Positions 26,661 through 35,139 of a stretch of 64,000 nt of DNA are shown one piece after another. Origin of the DNA: Flavobacterium sp. LMO8 (GTDB taxonomy: Bacteria; Bacteroidota; Bacteroidia; Flavobacteriales; Flavobacteriaceae); NCBI RefSeq assembly GCF_009495755.1, contig NZ_WIBJ01000030.1, positions 186,001 through 250,000 on the forward strand, given 5' to 3'. Made by a program: the position numbers and the translations under genes. Under the pieces are notes generated by a model, which saw nothing but the letters and a program-made list of their open reading frames with translations, did not search any database and was not told the DNA's origin. Numbering within the stretch: the first letter of the stretch is position 1; every line of letters starts with the position of its first letter.

Positions 26661-27779
26661 ATGATGTCAACAAATACATTGAGAAATAAAATCTTTGGTT
26701 TAGATGTTTTTAGAGCAATTGCAATTTTGTTAGTATTGTTTTCGCATTTGTATTATGTTTTAGATATACCAAATCAGTTAGTTATAAGTTTGAGTGGATT
26801 AGCCGGTTTTATAGGTGTTGAAATGTTCTTCGTTTTAAGTGGTTTTCTAATAGGACGAATTCTATTAGAACAAATGAATACGAATGAGTTTTATTTTCGA
26901 AATTTAATCCATTTCATAAAAAGAAGATGGTATCGAACACTTCCAGCGTATTATTTTGTTTTGATAATAAATGTAGTTATTGCTTATTTATTATCATATC
27001 AACTAAATACAACATGGAGATATCCTTTTTTCTTGCAAAATTTATTTCAATATCAAATAATTTATTTTAGTGAATCATGGAGTTTGTCAATTGAAGAATG
27101 GTCCTATTTAATTTTTCCTTTGATTTTATTTTTATTAAATAATTGGCTTAAGACTACTGTTAAAATCAAGTTTATTTTTTCAGCTCTTTTAATTATAGTT
27201 GTGATACATGTTTTTAGGTTTGTAAATAATGCTACCGTTTTTTATGAAGATATGAATCTGTGGAATCAGAATTTGAAGTCGATTGTTATTTATCGCTTAG
27301 ATGCTATTGTTTATGGTTTTGTTTTAGCTTGGATTTGTTTTTATTATAGAAATGTAATTTTAAATTATGCAGTTTATATGTTTATAATTGCAATTCATTT
27401 GTTGTTTTTGCAATTTTTTGTTCTCAATGTATTGGGGATTACATTAATTCAAAATCCAATTTATTTTAATGTTTTTTATTTTACGTTAACATCAATATCC
27501 ATTATGTTTTTAATGCCAATTTTTATTTTTTGGAATTCCCAAATTTTTGGAAGTTCTGTTTATATATTTGTTAGCAAGATTTCATACTCCATTTATTTGT
27601 TACACTATAGTATTTGTGCAGTTTTATTTAAATTTTTTATTCAATATTATAATTTAGAGATTGGATTGATGCTAAAATTATTTATCTATTTGTTTTTGGT
27701 GTTTTTGCTTTCATTTTTATTACATAAATATATTGAAAAACCATTTTTAACTCTACGAGGTAAATTAAAAACAAAATAA
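26661..27779 (+). CDS. Membrane acyltransferase (acyltransferase 3 family)
   Basis: The 372-residue integral membrane protein has about ten transmembrane helices and the family's hallmark motifs: LDVFRAIAILLVLFSH near the N-terminus (Arg18 and catalytic-type His29), GVEMFFVLSGFLIG, and SWSLSIEEWSYL. Members move acyl groups from acyl-CoA to sugars, lipids or peptidoglycan at the inner membrane. ATG codons at 26661 and 26664 are adjacent; either may serve. It is divergent from the PHM-like gene, with promoters embedded in each other's coding sequence, so the two may be co-regulated. Acceptor substrate unknown. Confidence 0.9.
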   Translation: MMSTNTLRNKIFGLDVFRAIAILLVLFSHLYYVLDIPNQLVISLSGLAGFIGVEMFFVLSGFLIGRILLEQMNTNEFYFRNLIHFIKRRWYRTLPAYYFVLIINVVIAYLLSYQLNTTWRYPFFLQNLFQYQIIYFSESWSLSIEEWSYLIFPLILFLLNNWLKTTVKIKFIFSALLIIVVIHVFRFVNNATVFYEDMNLWNQNLKSIVIYRLDAIVYGFVLAWICFYYRNVILNYAVYMFIIAIHLLFLQFFVLNVLGITLIQNPIYFNVFYFTLTSISIMFLMPIFIFWNSQIFGSSVYIFVSKISYSIYLLHYSICAVLFKFFIQYYNLEIGLMLKLFIYLFLVFLLSFLLHKYIEKPFLTLRGKLKTK

Positions 27780-27947
27780 TTTTTTTGAACAAAACATTAT
27801 TTTTGTCAATAAAATTAAGAATTGCTAATTTAGTTAATGTAATTTCAGTAAAAATTAAATAATATTCACAAAAAATAAATAAATACAGGTTAATTTTCTA
27901 TTATTTAGGCTTTTTATTAAAAATTTTTAAATTTGATTAAGATTTAT

Positions 27948-27955
27948 TAAATTTG
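27948..27955 (+). promoter_or_regulatory. -7 box candidate for acnB
   Basis: TAAATTTG at 27948-27955 matches the TAnnTTTG consensus 44 bases before the start codon; an identical octamer lies at 27928-27935. No TTG is found at proper spacing. The rest of the 220-base spacer (27780-27999) is AT-rich with nothing else recognised. Confidence 0.45.
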
Positions 27956-27999
27956 TGCCACCAAAAAATACAACAAACACTAATTAACTTATTTATAGT

Positions 28000-30789
28000 A
28001 TGGCATTAGCTACTGAAATGAATCTTTATAAAGAATATATTAAAGAAATTGAAGAAAGAAAAGGTCAAGGATTACACCCAAAACCAATTGATAGAGCTGA
28101 TTTGTTAAACGAAATTATTGCTCAAATTAAAGATACAAACAATGTAAACAGAGAAGATTGTTTAAAGTTTTTTATCTATAACACATTACCAGGAACAACT
28201 CCTGCAGCTGGAGCTAAAGCAAAATTCTTAAAAGAAATTATTCTTGGTCAAGAAACAGTTGCTGAAATTACTTCAACTTTTGCATTCGAATTATTATCGC
28301 ACATGAAAGGTGGGCCTTCAATTGAGGTTCTATTAGATTTAGCTTTAGGAAATGATTCAAATATTGCAAAGCAAGCTGCGGATGTTTTAAAAACACAAGT
28401 CTATCTTTACGATGCTGACATGGCTCGTATTAAAGAGGCTTTTGAAAAAGGAAATGCCGTTGCTAAAGAAATTTTAGAAAGTTATGCTAAAGCAGAATTC
28501 TTTACAAAACTACCTGAAATTGCTGAAGAAATTAAAGTAGTAACATTCATTGCTGGAGAAGGTGATATTTCAACCGATTTATTATCTCCAGGTAATCAAG
28601 CGCACTCGCGTTCTGACCGTGAATTGCATGGTAAATGTATGATTACGCCTCAAGCTCAAGACGAAATCAAAGCATTACAAGCACAACATCCAGATAAATC
28701 TGTAATGTTAATTGCAGAAAAAGGAACAATGGGTGTAGGTTCTTCTCGTATGTCGGGTGTAAATAACGTAGCACTTTGGACAGGTAAACAAGCAAGTCCT
28801 TATGTACCATTTGTAAATTTTGCTCCAATCGTAGGAGGAACAAATGGAATTTCTCCAATTTTCCTAACTACAGTTGATGTAACTGGTGGTATTGGTTTAG
28901 ATCTTAAAAACTGGGTAAAAAAGACAGATGCTAATGGTGAAGTAGTTCGTAATGAAAGTGGTGATCCGGTTTTAGAAGAAGTATATTCTGTAGCAACTGG
29001 AACGGTTCTTACCATCAATACAAAAACAAAAAAATTATATAACGGAGACAAAGAATTAATTGACATTTCTAAAGCATTTACGCCTCAGAAAATGGAATTC
29101 ATCAAAGCTGGTGGTTCTTACGCAATTGTTTTTGGTAAAAAAATCCAAACTTTTGCTGCTAAAACATTAGGAATTGAAGCGCCTTTAGTTTACGCACCTT
29201 CAAAAGAAGTTTCAGTTGAAGGACAAGGACTTACGGCAGTTGAAAAAATCTTCAATAGAAATGCAGTTGGAACCCTTTCTAAAAAAGCATTACACGCAGG
29301 TTCTGATGTTCGTGTTACGGTAAATATCGTAGGTTCGCAAGATACTACGGGTTTAATGACAGCTCAAGAATTAGAATCGATGGCAGCGACTGTGATTTCT
29401 CCAATTGTTGACGGAGCGTATCAATCAGGTTGTCATACAGCTTCTGTTTGGGATAAAAAAGCACAAGCTAATATTCCAAAATTAATGCAATTCATGAACG
29501 ACTTCGGTTTAATCACAGCTCGTGATCCAAAAGGTGTTTATCATGCGATGACTGACGTAATTCACAAAGTACTTAACGATATTACAATTGACGAATGGGC
29601 AATTATTATCGGTGGAGATTCTCATACAAGAATGTCTAAAGGAGTTGCTTTCGGTGCAGATTCAGGTACAGTTGCTTTGGCTCTTGCTACAGGTGAAGCT
29701 TCAATGCCAATTCCAGAATCTGTAAAAGTGACTTTCAAAGGACAAATGGCAAGTTATATGGATTTCCGTGATGTGGTTCATGCTACTCAAGCGCAAATGT
29801 TACATAAATTTGGTGGAGAAAATGTTTTCCAAGGTAGAATTATCGAGGTGCATTTAGGTACATTAACTGCTGACCAAGCATTTACATTTACAGATTGGAC
29901 TGCCGAAATGAAAGCCAAAGCTTCTATTTGTATTTCTGAAGATGAAACGTTAATCGAATCTTTAGAAATTGCAAAAGGAAGAATCCAAATTATGATTGAT
30001 AAAGGCATGGACAACAAAAACCGTGTACTTCAAGGATTAATTGATAGAGCAAACAAACGAATTGCTGAAATCAGATCAGGTGAAAAACCAGCTTTACGTC
30101 CAGATGCTAATGCAAAATACTATGCAGAAGTTGAAGTAGATTTAGATCAAATTGCGGAACCAATGATTGCTGACCCAGATGTAAATAATAAAGATGTTTC
30201 TAAACGTTATACACACGATACTATTAGACCGCTTTCTTTCTACGGAGGTGATAAAAAAGTAGATTTAGGATTCATCGGTTCTTGTATGGTGCACAAAGGC
30301 GATATGAAAATATTAGCCCAAATGCTTAAAAATATCGAAAGACAACAAGGTAAAGTAGAGTTTAAAGCGCCTTTAGTAGTTGCTCCTCCAACATACAACA
30401 TTGTTGACGAATTAAAAGCAGAAGGTGATTGGGAAGTATTACAAAAATATTCAGGTTTCGAATTTGACGACAATGCTCCAAAAGGTGCTGCACGTACAGA
30501 ATATGAAAACATGTTGTATTTAGAGCGTCCAGGATGTAACCTTTGTATGGGGAATCAGGAAAAAGCTTCTAAAGGAGATACGGTTATGGCTACATCAACT
30601 CGTTTGTTCCAAGGTCGTGTAGTAGAAGATTCTGCAGAGAAAAAAGGAGAATCATTATTGTCATCTACTCCAGTAGTAGTTTTATCAACAATCTTAGGTA
30701 GAACACCTTCTATTGAAGAGTACAAGCTTGCAGTAGAAGGAATCAACTTAACTAAGTTTGCTCCATCTCACAAATTGTTGGTAGGATAA
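28000..30789 (+). CDS. acnB: Aconitate hydratase B (2-methylisocitrate dehydratase)
   Basis: The 929-residue product matches AcnB: an N-terminal helical HEAT-like domain (NLYKEYIKEIEERKGQGL), a swivel domain, then the catalytic domains with GGDSHTRMSKGVAFGADSGT, SQDTTGLMTAQELESMA, and the 4Fe-4S cysteines in FIGSCMVHKGDM and PGCNLCMGNQEKA. It interconverts citrate and isocitrate in the TCA cycle; many AcnB enzymes also hydrate 2-methylaconitate. A terminator separates it from a second, mitochondrial-type aconitase that follows. Confidence 0.96.
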   Translation: MALATEMNLYKEYIKEIEERKGQGLHPKPIDRADLLNEIIAQIKDTNNVNREDCLKFFIYNTLPGTTPAAGAKAKFLKEIILGQETVAEITSTFAFELLSHMKGGPSIEVLLDLALGNDSNIAKQAADVLKTQVYLYDADMARIKEAFEKGNAVAKEILESYAKAEFFTKLPEIAEEIKVVTFIAGEGDISTDLLSPGNQAHSRSDRELHGKCMITPQAQDEIKALQAQHPDKSVMLIAEKGTMGVGSSRMSGVNNVALWTGKQASPYVPFVNFAPIVGGTNGISPIFLTTVDVTGGIGLDLKNWVKKTDANGEVVRNESGDPVLEEVYSVATGTVLTINTKTKKLYNGDKELIDISKAFTPQKMEFIKAGGSYAIVFGKKIQTFAAKTLGIEAPLVYAPSKEVSVEGQGLTAVEKIFNRNAVGTLSKKALHAGSDVRVTVNIVGSQDTTGLMTAQELESMAATVISPIVDGAYQSGCHTASVWDKKAQANIPKLMQFMNDFGLITARDPKGVYHAMTDVIHKVLNDITIDEWAIIIGGDSHTRMSKGVAFGADSGTVALALATGEASMPIPESVKVTFKGQMASYMDFRDVVHATQAQMLHKFGGENVFQGRIIEVHLGTLTADQAFTFTDWTAEMKAKASICISEDETLIESLEIAKGRIQIMIDKGMDNKNRVLQGLIDRANKRIAEIRSGEKPALRPDANAKYYAEVEVDLDQIAEPMIADPDVNNKDVSKRYTHDTIRPLSFYGGDKKVDLGFIGSCMVHKGDMKILAQMLKNIERQQGKVEFKAPLVVAPPTYNIVDELKAEGDWEVLQKYSGFEFDDNAPKGAARTEYENMLYLERPGCNLCMGNQEKASKGDTVMATSTRLFQGRVVEDSAEKKGESLLSSTPVVVLSTILGRTPSIEEYKLAVEGINLTKFAPSHKLLVG

Positions 30790-30813
30790 TATAATCAATT
30801 ATAATAATCAATT

Positions 30814-30846
30814 AAAAGTCTAAGTTCTGCTTAGGCTTTTTTTTGT
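30814..30846 (+). terminator. Rho-independent terminator of acnB
   Basis: An 11-bp stem (aaaagtctaag / cttaggctttt, one wobble pair) followed by a long T tract. Confidence 0.8.
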
Positions 30847-30913
30847 TTTTTATCTGTCCATTTTTTCGTAAATTAGAAGGTTGAAAATAACATAACTAAA
30901 TAAAATAATTATT

Positions 30914-33178
30914 ATGGCATTCGATATTGAAATGATTGAAAAAATGTACGCTAATATGGCGGCTAGAGTGGATAAAGCTCGAGACATTGTTGGACGTCCA
31001 TTAACGTTGTCTGAGAAAATTTTGTATTCGCATTTATGGGAAGGAATGCCAACTCAGGTATTCACAAGAGGTAAAGATTATGTTGACTTTGCTCCAGATA
31101 GAGTGGCTTGTCAAGATGCAACGGCTCAAATGGCTTTATTACAATTCATGCATGCTGGGAAAAAGACAGTAGCAGTTCCCACAACAGTACATTGTGACCA
31201 TTTAATTTTAGCAAAAAATGGTGCAAAAGAAGATTTAGCATTAGCTAATAAACAATCCAAAGAAGTTTTTGATTTTCTTTCATCCGTTTCAAACAAATAC
31301 GGAATTGGATTTTGGAAACCAGGTTCAGGAATTATTCACCAAATCGTTTTAGAAAACTACGCTTTCCCAGGAGGTTTGATGATAGGAACCGATTCTCATA
31401 CCGTAAATGCTGGTGGTTTAGGAATGTTAGCCATTGGTGTTGGTGGTGCGGATGCAGTTGATGTAATGTCAGGAATGTCATGGGAATTGAAATTTCCAAA
31501 ATTAATTGGAGTAAAATTAACAGGTAAATTATCTGGATGGACTGCTCCAAAAGACGTCATTTTAAAAGTAGCTGATATCTTAACTGTAAAAGGTGGAACG
31601 GGAGCTATTGTAGAATATTTTGGTGAAGGTGCAGAAGCTATGTCTTGTACTGGTAAAGGAACTATTTGTAACATGGGAGCTGAAATTGGAGCAACCACTT
31701 CAACTTTTGGTTACGATGATTCTATGAGAAGATATTTAGCCGCGACTGGTCGTCAGGATGTTGTAAATGCTGCTGATAAAGTAGCTTCTTATTTAACAGC
31801 TGATGCCGAAGTTTATGCCAATCCTGCACAATATTTTGATCAATTAATCGAAATCAATTTATCAGAATTAGAACCACACATCAATGGACCATTTACTCCA
31901 GATAGAGGAACTCCGGTTTCTAAAATGAAAGAGGAAGCAGCTCAAAACGGTTGGCCTTTAAAAGTAGAGTGGGGATTAATTGGTTCTTGTACCAACTCTT
32001 CTTACGAAGATATGGCGCGTGCTGCTTCTATTGTTAGACAAGCGGTAGAACACGGAATCACTCCAAAAGCTGAATTCGGAATTAATCCAGGCTCAGAGCA
32101 AATTCGTTATACGATTGAAAGAGATGGTATAATTGCCGATTTCGAAAAAATGGGAACTAAAGTATTTACCAATGCTTGCGGACCATGTATTGGACAATGG
32201 GACAGAGAAGGAGCGGACAAACAAGAAAAAAACACCATCGTTCACTCGTTTAACAGAAACTTCTCAAAACGTGCCGATGGAAATCCAAATACACACGCTT
32301 TCGTAACATCGCCCGAAATGGTAGCTGCTTTAGCAATTTCAGGACGATTAGATTTTAATCCATTAACCGATACTTTATTGAATGATAAAGGTGAAGCGGT
32401 TAAATTAAACGCTCCATTTGGTGATGAATTACCAAAAAGAGGTTTTGATGTAGAAGATGCAGGTTTCCAAGCGCCTGCAGCAGATGGTTCTAGCGTACAA
32501 GTTGCCGTTTCTGAAACTTCAGATCGTTTACAATTGTTAGCGCCATTTGAGGCTTGGGATGGTAAAAATTATACAGAAGCTAAATTGCTAATCAAAGCCT
32601 TCGGAAAATGTACAACTGACCATATTTCAATGGCTGGACCATGGTTACGTTTCCGAGGACATTTGGATAATATTTCAAATAATATGTTAATTGGTGCAGA
32701 AAATGCTTTCAATGGAAAAGCAAATTCCGTTAAGAATCAATTGACTGGTGCTTATGATGCAGTTCCAGCTGTTCAAAGAGCTTACAAAGCGGCGGGTGTT
32801 CCTTCGATTGTTGTGGGAGATCATAATTACGGAGAAGGTTCTTCGCGTGAGCATGCGGCTATGGAGCCTCGTTTCTTAGGAGTAAAAGCGGTTTTGGTAA
32901 AATCATTCGCACGTATTCACGAAACCAATTTGAAAAAACAAGGAATGTTAGCTTTAACCTTTGCTAACGAATCAGATTATGAAAAAATTCAAGAAGACGA
33001 TACGATTAACTTCTTAGATTTAACCGAATTTGCACCAGGAAAACCTTTGTCATTAGAATTTGTTCATGCTGATGGTACTAAAGATATAATTTTAGCGAAT
33101 CACACATACAACGATAGTCAAATTGGTTGGTTTGTGGCTGGTTCTGCTTTAAATTTAATTGCTGCTGGTAAAGCTTAA
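30914..33178 (+). CDS. Aconitate hydratase, mitochondrial type
   Basis: The 754-residue protein is of the mitochondrial ACO2 class rather than the longer bacterial AcnA. It has the N-terminal [26 protein letters not shown] and [25 protein letters not shown] motifs, cluster cysteines in [13 protein letters not shown] and [11 protein letters not shown], and the C-terminal swivel [15 protein letters not shown]. It would carry out the same citrate-isocitrate step as the AcnB upstream, with a different fold order. Retaining both may separate housekeeping from oxidative-stress or propionate use; expression data are needed to say which. Confidence 0.95.
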   Translation: MAFDIEMIEKMYANMAARVDKARDIVGRPLTLSEKILYSHLWEGMPTQVFTRGKDYVDFAPDRVACQDATAQMALLQFMHAGKKTVAVPTTVHCDHLILAKNGAKEDLALANKQSKEVFDFLSSVSNKYGIGFWKPGSGIIHQIVLENYAFPGGLMIGTDSHTVNAGGLGMLAIGVGGADAVDVMSGMSWELKFPKLIGVKLTGKLSGWTAPKDVILKVADILTVKGGTGAIVEYFGEGAEAMSCTGKGTICNMGAEIGATTSTFGYDDSMRRYLAATGRQDVVNAADKVASYLTADAEVYANPAQYFDQLIEINLSELEPHINGPFTPDRGTPVSKMKEEAAQNGWPLKVEWGLIGSCTNSSYEDMARAASIVRQAVEHGITPKAEFGINPGSEQIRYTIERDGIIADFEKMGTKVFTNACGPCIGQWDREGADKQEKNTIVHSFNRNFSKRADGNPNTHAFVTSPEMVAALAISGRLDFNPLTDTLLNDKGEAVKLNAPFGDELPKRGFDVEDAGFQAPAADGSSVQVAVSETSDRLQLLAPFEAWDGKNYTEAKLLIKAFGKCTTDHISMAGPWLRFRGHLDNISNNMLIGAENAFNGKANSVKNQLTGAYDAVPAVQRAYKAAGVPSIVVGDHNYGEGSSREHAAMEPRFLGVKAVLVKSFARIHETNLKKQGMLALTFANESDYEKIQEDDTINFLDLTEFAPGKPLSLEFVHADGTKDIILANHTYNDSQIGWFVAGSALNLIAAGKA

Positions 33179-33197
33179 TTAAAGTCTTTGTAATTAA

Positions 33198-33242
33198 TTA
33201 TAAAAAAGGGATAGAAGTTAACTTGTATCCCTTTTTTATAAT
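33198..33242. terminator. Bidirectional terminator
   Basis: A long AT-flanked stem (tataaaaaagggata / tatcccttttttata, 15 bp) lies between the converging aconitase and DUF2807 genes and can end both transcripts. Confidence 0.88.
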
Positions 33243-33251
33243 ATAATTTTT

Positions 33252-34088
33252 TTATTTTTCTTTCTTAGACAAATTAGCATTATTTTTAAATTCATTAATT
33301 TGAATTTTTGATTCACCTAAAAGTTCTACTTCTGTTTTTCCTGATGCTGATAAAGTAAGATTATTTGTTACATTAATAAAAGATTTTGCATAACCTTCCA
33401 TCGTTAAATCTAAAGTTGCAATAACTAATTTTTTTGCAATTAGTAAAGAAGAATTATCTAATCTTAATTTAGCATTATTACAATTTCCTTCAATAGTAGC
33501 TTGACTTTTTTGGTACATATCTAGTTTAAACTCTGGTGAAGTAACTAAAGCTTTTAATTCTGTGTTTTTACTTAATTCTAATGATGTGTTTTCGGCTTTT
33601 ACGTTGATTTCTGCTTCTGCTTTATCATTTAAAACTAAAGCAAAATAATTTGCTTTTACATTTAAAAATGCTCTAGAATTATCATAATTTTTAACGGTAA
33701 TGTTTTCTAAATCTAAATCAGCTAAAGCATGAACAGAACTTTCATTTTTTGCTGTAATTAACTTTAATTCCGAAGTATAATTAATTCGAACAGCAAACTT
33801 TTTCATTCCAAAGGCATCGCGTAAAGAGGTAATTCTTAACGTACCACCGGCAACTTCGTAATTGATAATGTCGTGAAGATTATCGTCAGCTTCAATTTCT
33901 AAAGAAGGCTTGTCTGCTTTTACTAAGAAGATTTCAAAATTGTCATTGATTTCAATATTTTCAAAAGCTGGAATTTCTTTAACCGAAACCGTTACAATTT
34001 TTGAACCTTTAATTTTTTCTTTTTTTTGAGCTACAGTAATTGTAGTGATAAATAAAAGTGCAAATAGAAAAGATATTTTTTTTGTCAT
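33252..34088 (-). CDS. Secreted DUF2807 (head GIN domain) protein
   Basis: From the ATG at 34088 the product is 278 residues with a signal peptide (MTKKISFLFALLFITTITVAQ); a GTG start 114 bases upstream would precede the -7 box at 34111-34118 and is rejected. The mature part has the DUF2807 opening (IPAFENIEINDNFEIFLV) and a beta-helix-like series of short strands. Proteins of this family are exported and often sit with PspC regulators. It is a paralogue of the protein encoded at 34393, but lacks that protein's repeated SGSE motif. It has its own promoter. Confidence 0.85.
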   Translation of the reverse strand: MTKKISFLFALLFITTITVAQKKEKIKGSKIVTVSVKEIPAFENIEINDNFEIFLVKADKPSLEIEADDNLHDIINYEVAGGTLRITSLRDAFGMKKFAVRINYTSELKLITAKNESSVHALADLDLENITVKNYDNSRAFLNVKANYFALVLNDKAEAEINVKAENTSLELSKNTELKALVTSPEFKLDMYQKSQATIEGNCNNAKLRLDNSSLLIAKKLVIATLDLTMEGYAKSFINVTNNLTLSASGKTEVELLGESKIQINEFKNNANLSKKEK

Positions 34089-34110
34089 TTTTGTAATAAT
34101 TTTTATATCA

Positions 34111-34118
34111 CAAACATA
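34111..34118 (-). promoter_or_regulatory. -7 box for the DUF2807 gene
   Basis: On the minus strand TATGTTTG matches TAnnTTTG 23 bases upstream of the ATG at 34088. No well-placed TTG partner is seen. Confidence 0.5.
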
Positions 34119-34194
34119 CACAAAATTTGTTCCAATTTTATTTTTACTGAAATAGATTAACAAAAAAACTTGATAGAAAACGAACATAAAAATA

Positions 34195-34224
34195 AAAAGC
34201 ACCAGTTTAAATACTGATGCTTTT
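34195..34224 (-). terminator. Minus-strand terminator after the micro-ORF
   Basis: A 12-bp stem with one mismatch (aaaagcaccagt / actgatgctttt on the plus strand) with A/T flanks lies 6 bases beyond the stop of the 24-codon ORF. It ends transcripts from the PadR-PspC operon or from the micro-ORF itself. Confidence 0.7.
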
Positions 34225-34230
34225 GTAGTT

Positions 34231-34305
34231 TTATATAATTGAATCTATTAGATTTACCACTAAAGTAAAAACAAATTCTACGACTTGAATAATCAACTTA
34301 ATCAT
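34231..34305 (-). CDS. Candidate 24-residue amphipathic peptide
   Basis: An ATG-TAA frame of 24 codons in the 304-base stretch (34089-34392) between the two DUF2807 genes. The peptide (MIKLIIQVVEFVF then TLVVNLIDSII) is almost wholly aliphatic, but its polar residues fall at 3, 7, 10, 14, 18, 21 and 22. That 3-4 spacing puts them on one face of a helix, as in phenol-soluble modulins and delta-toxin. A terminator hairpin starts 6 bases after the stop, so the ORF fills the space before it neatly. There is no recognised promoter or ribosome site. The rest of the spacer shows only the terminator and the -7 box of the next gene. Confidence 0.35.
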   Translation of the reverse strand: MIKLIIQVVEFVFTLVVNLIDSII

Positions 34306-34392
34306 GAGAGTGAAATTTATGGTTGAAATAGTATTGTAAAATTATAAAATGCTTTAAATAAAGCTGTTAATTAAATACTAATTATTTGTTAA

Positions 34393-35118
34393 TTAGTTAA
34401 GGCTCACACTTCCACCTGAGGTTTCTTCTTTAATAATTTTTTTTGGTTCTTTAACATAATCAATAGAACTTCCACTTGAGGCTTTTGCATTTAACAGTAC
34501 AATTGGATTTACGGTGGTATTGCTTCCACTTGTAGATTGAGCTGTAATTTCGTTTGCAGCTAAATCTTTGGCATCTATTTCACTTCCGCTCGACGATTTT
34601 GTGTCTAAAGCCAATGCTTTTCCGCTTACGTTTATTTCGCTACCACTTGTTGATTCGCAACTTACTTTTTCATATTCAATATCTGCATGAATTTCACTTC
34701 CGCTACTTGATTTTAAAGCTAAATTAGTTCCTTTTAAAGTACTTTTTGAACTAATTGTAGCACCACTTGAAGTTTCTAATCCATCGATGGTTTTAGTGGT
34801 TACACGAACAATTGCATTTTCCATTGTATTAATGTTTCCTTCAATTTTTACAATTAAAGTTCCATTTTCAACTTTAGTTACAATGTGTTCCATCAAGTTG
34901 TCATCTACTTCCACTTCTACTTCGGTAGTTGCGCCTTGTTCTACGATTACTTCAACACCTGTACTGGCATCAATTTTAGTAAACGAAGTATTTATGCTTC
35001 TTTTTTCGGTGATTACATTTCCGCTTCCTTCAACTCCACCGCTCAGGTTAATATTGCCAGAACATGATGTTAATGTAATAACAAGCAAAAGAGCTACTAA
35101 TTTTAATGTCGTTTTCAT
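34393..35118 (-). CDS. DUF2807 lipoprotein with SGSE beta-helix repeats
   Basis: The 241-residue product has a lipoprotein signal (ALLLVITLTSC, Cys19) followed by Gly/Asn-rich linker. The DUF2807 domain begins near residue 45 (SFTKIDASTGVEVIVEQG). From residue 125 on, the motif (S/T)SGS recurs about every 20 residues at least six times (SSGSE, TSGSE, SSGSE, TSGSN, SSGSS, TSGGS), the signature of a parallel beta-helix with one turn per rung. It lies 21 bases after the PspC gene and forms an operon with it and PadR. Role in the envelope is not established. Confidence 0.87.
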   Translation of the reverse strand: MKTTLKLVALLLVITLTSCSGNINLSGGVEGSGNVITEKRSINTSFTKIDASTGVEVIVEQGATTEVEVEVDDNLMEHIVTKVENGTLIVKIEGNINTMENAIVRVTTKTIDGLETSSGATISSKSTLKGTNLALKSSSGSEIHADIEYEKVSCESTSGSEINVSGKALALDTKSSSGSEIDAKDLAANEITAQSTSGSNTTVNPIVLLNAKASSGSSIDYVKEPKKIIKEETSGGSVSLN

Positions 35119-35139
35119 ATTTTTTGATTTTAATTAAAT

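Noticed and set aside
34787..35137. 116-codon plus-strand frame opposite the DUF2807 lipoprotein
   Set aside because: Antisense of the SGSE repeats; Ser/Thr/Val low-complexity product with no signal or domain.
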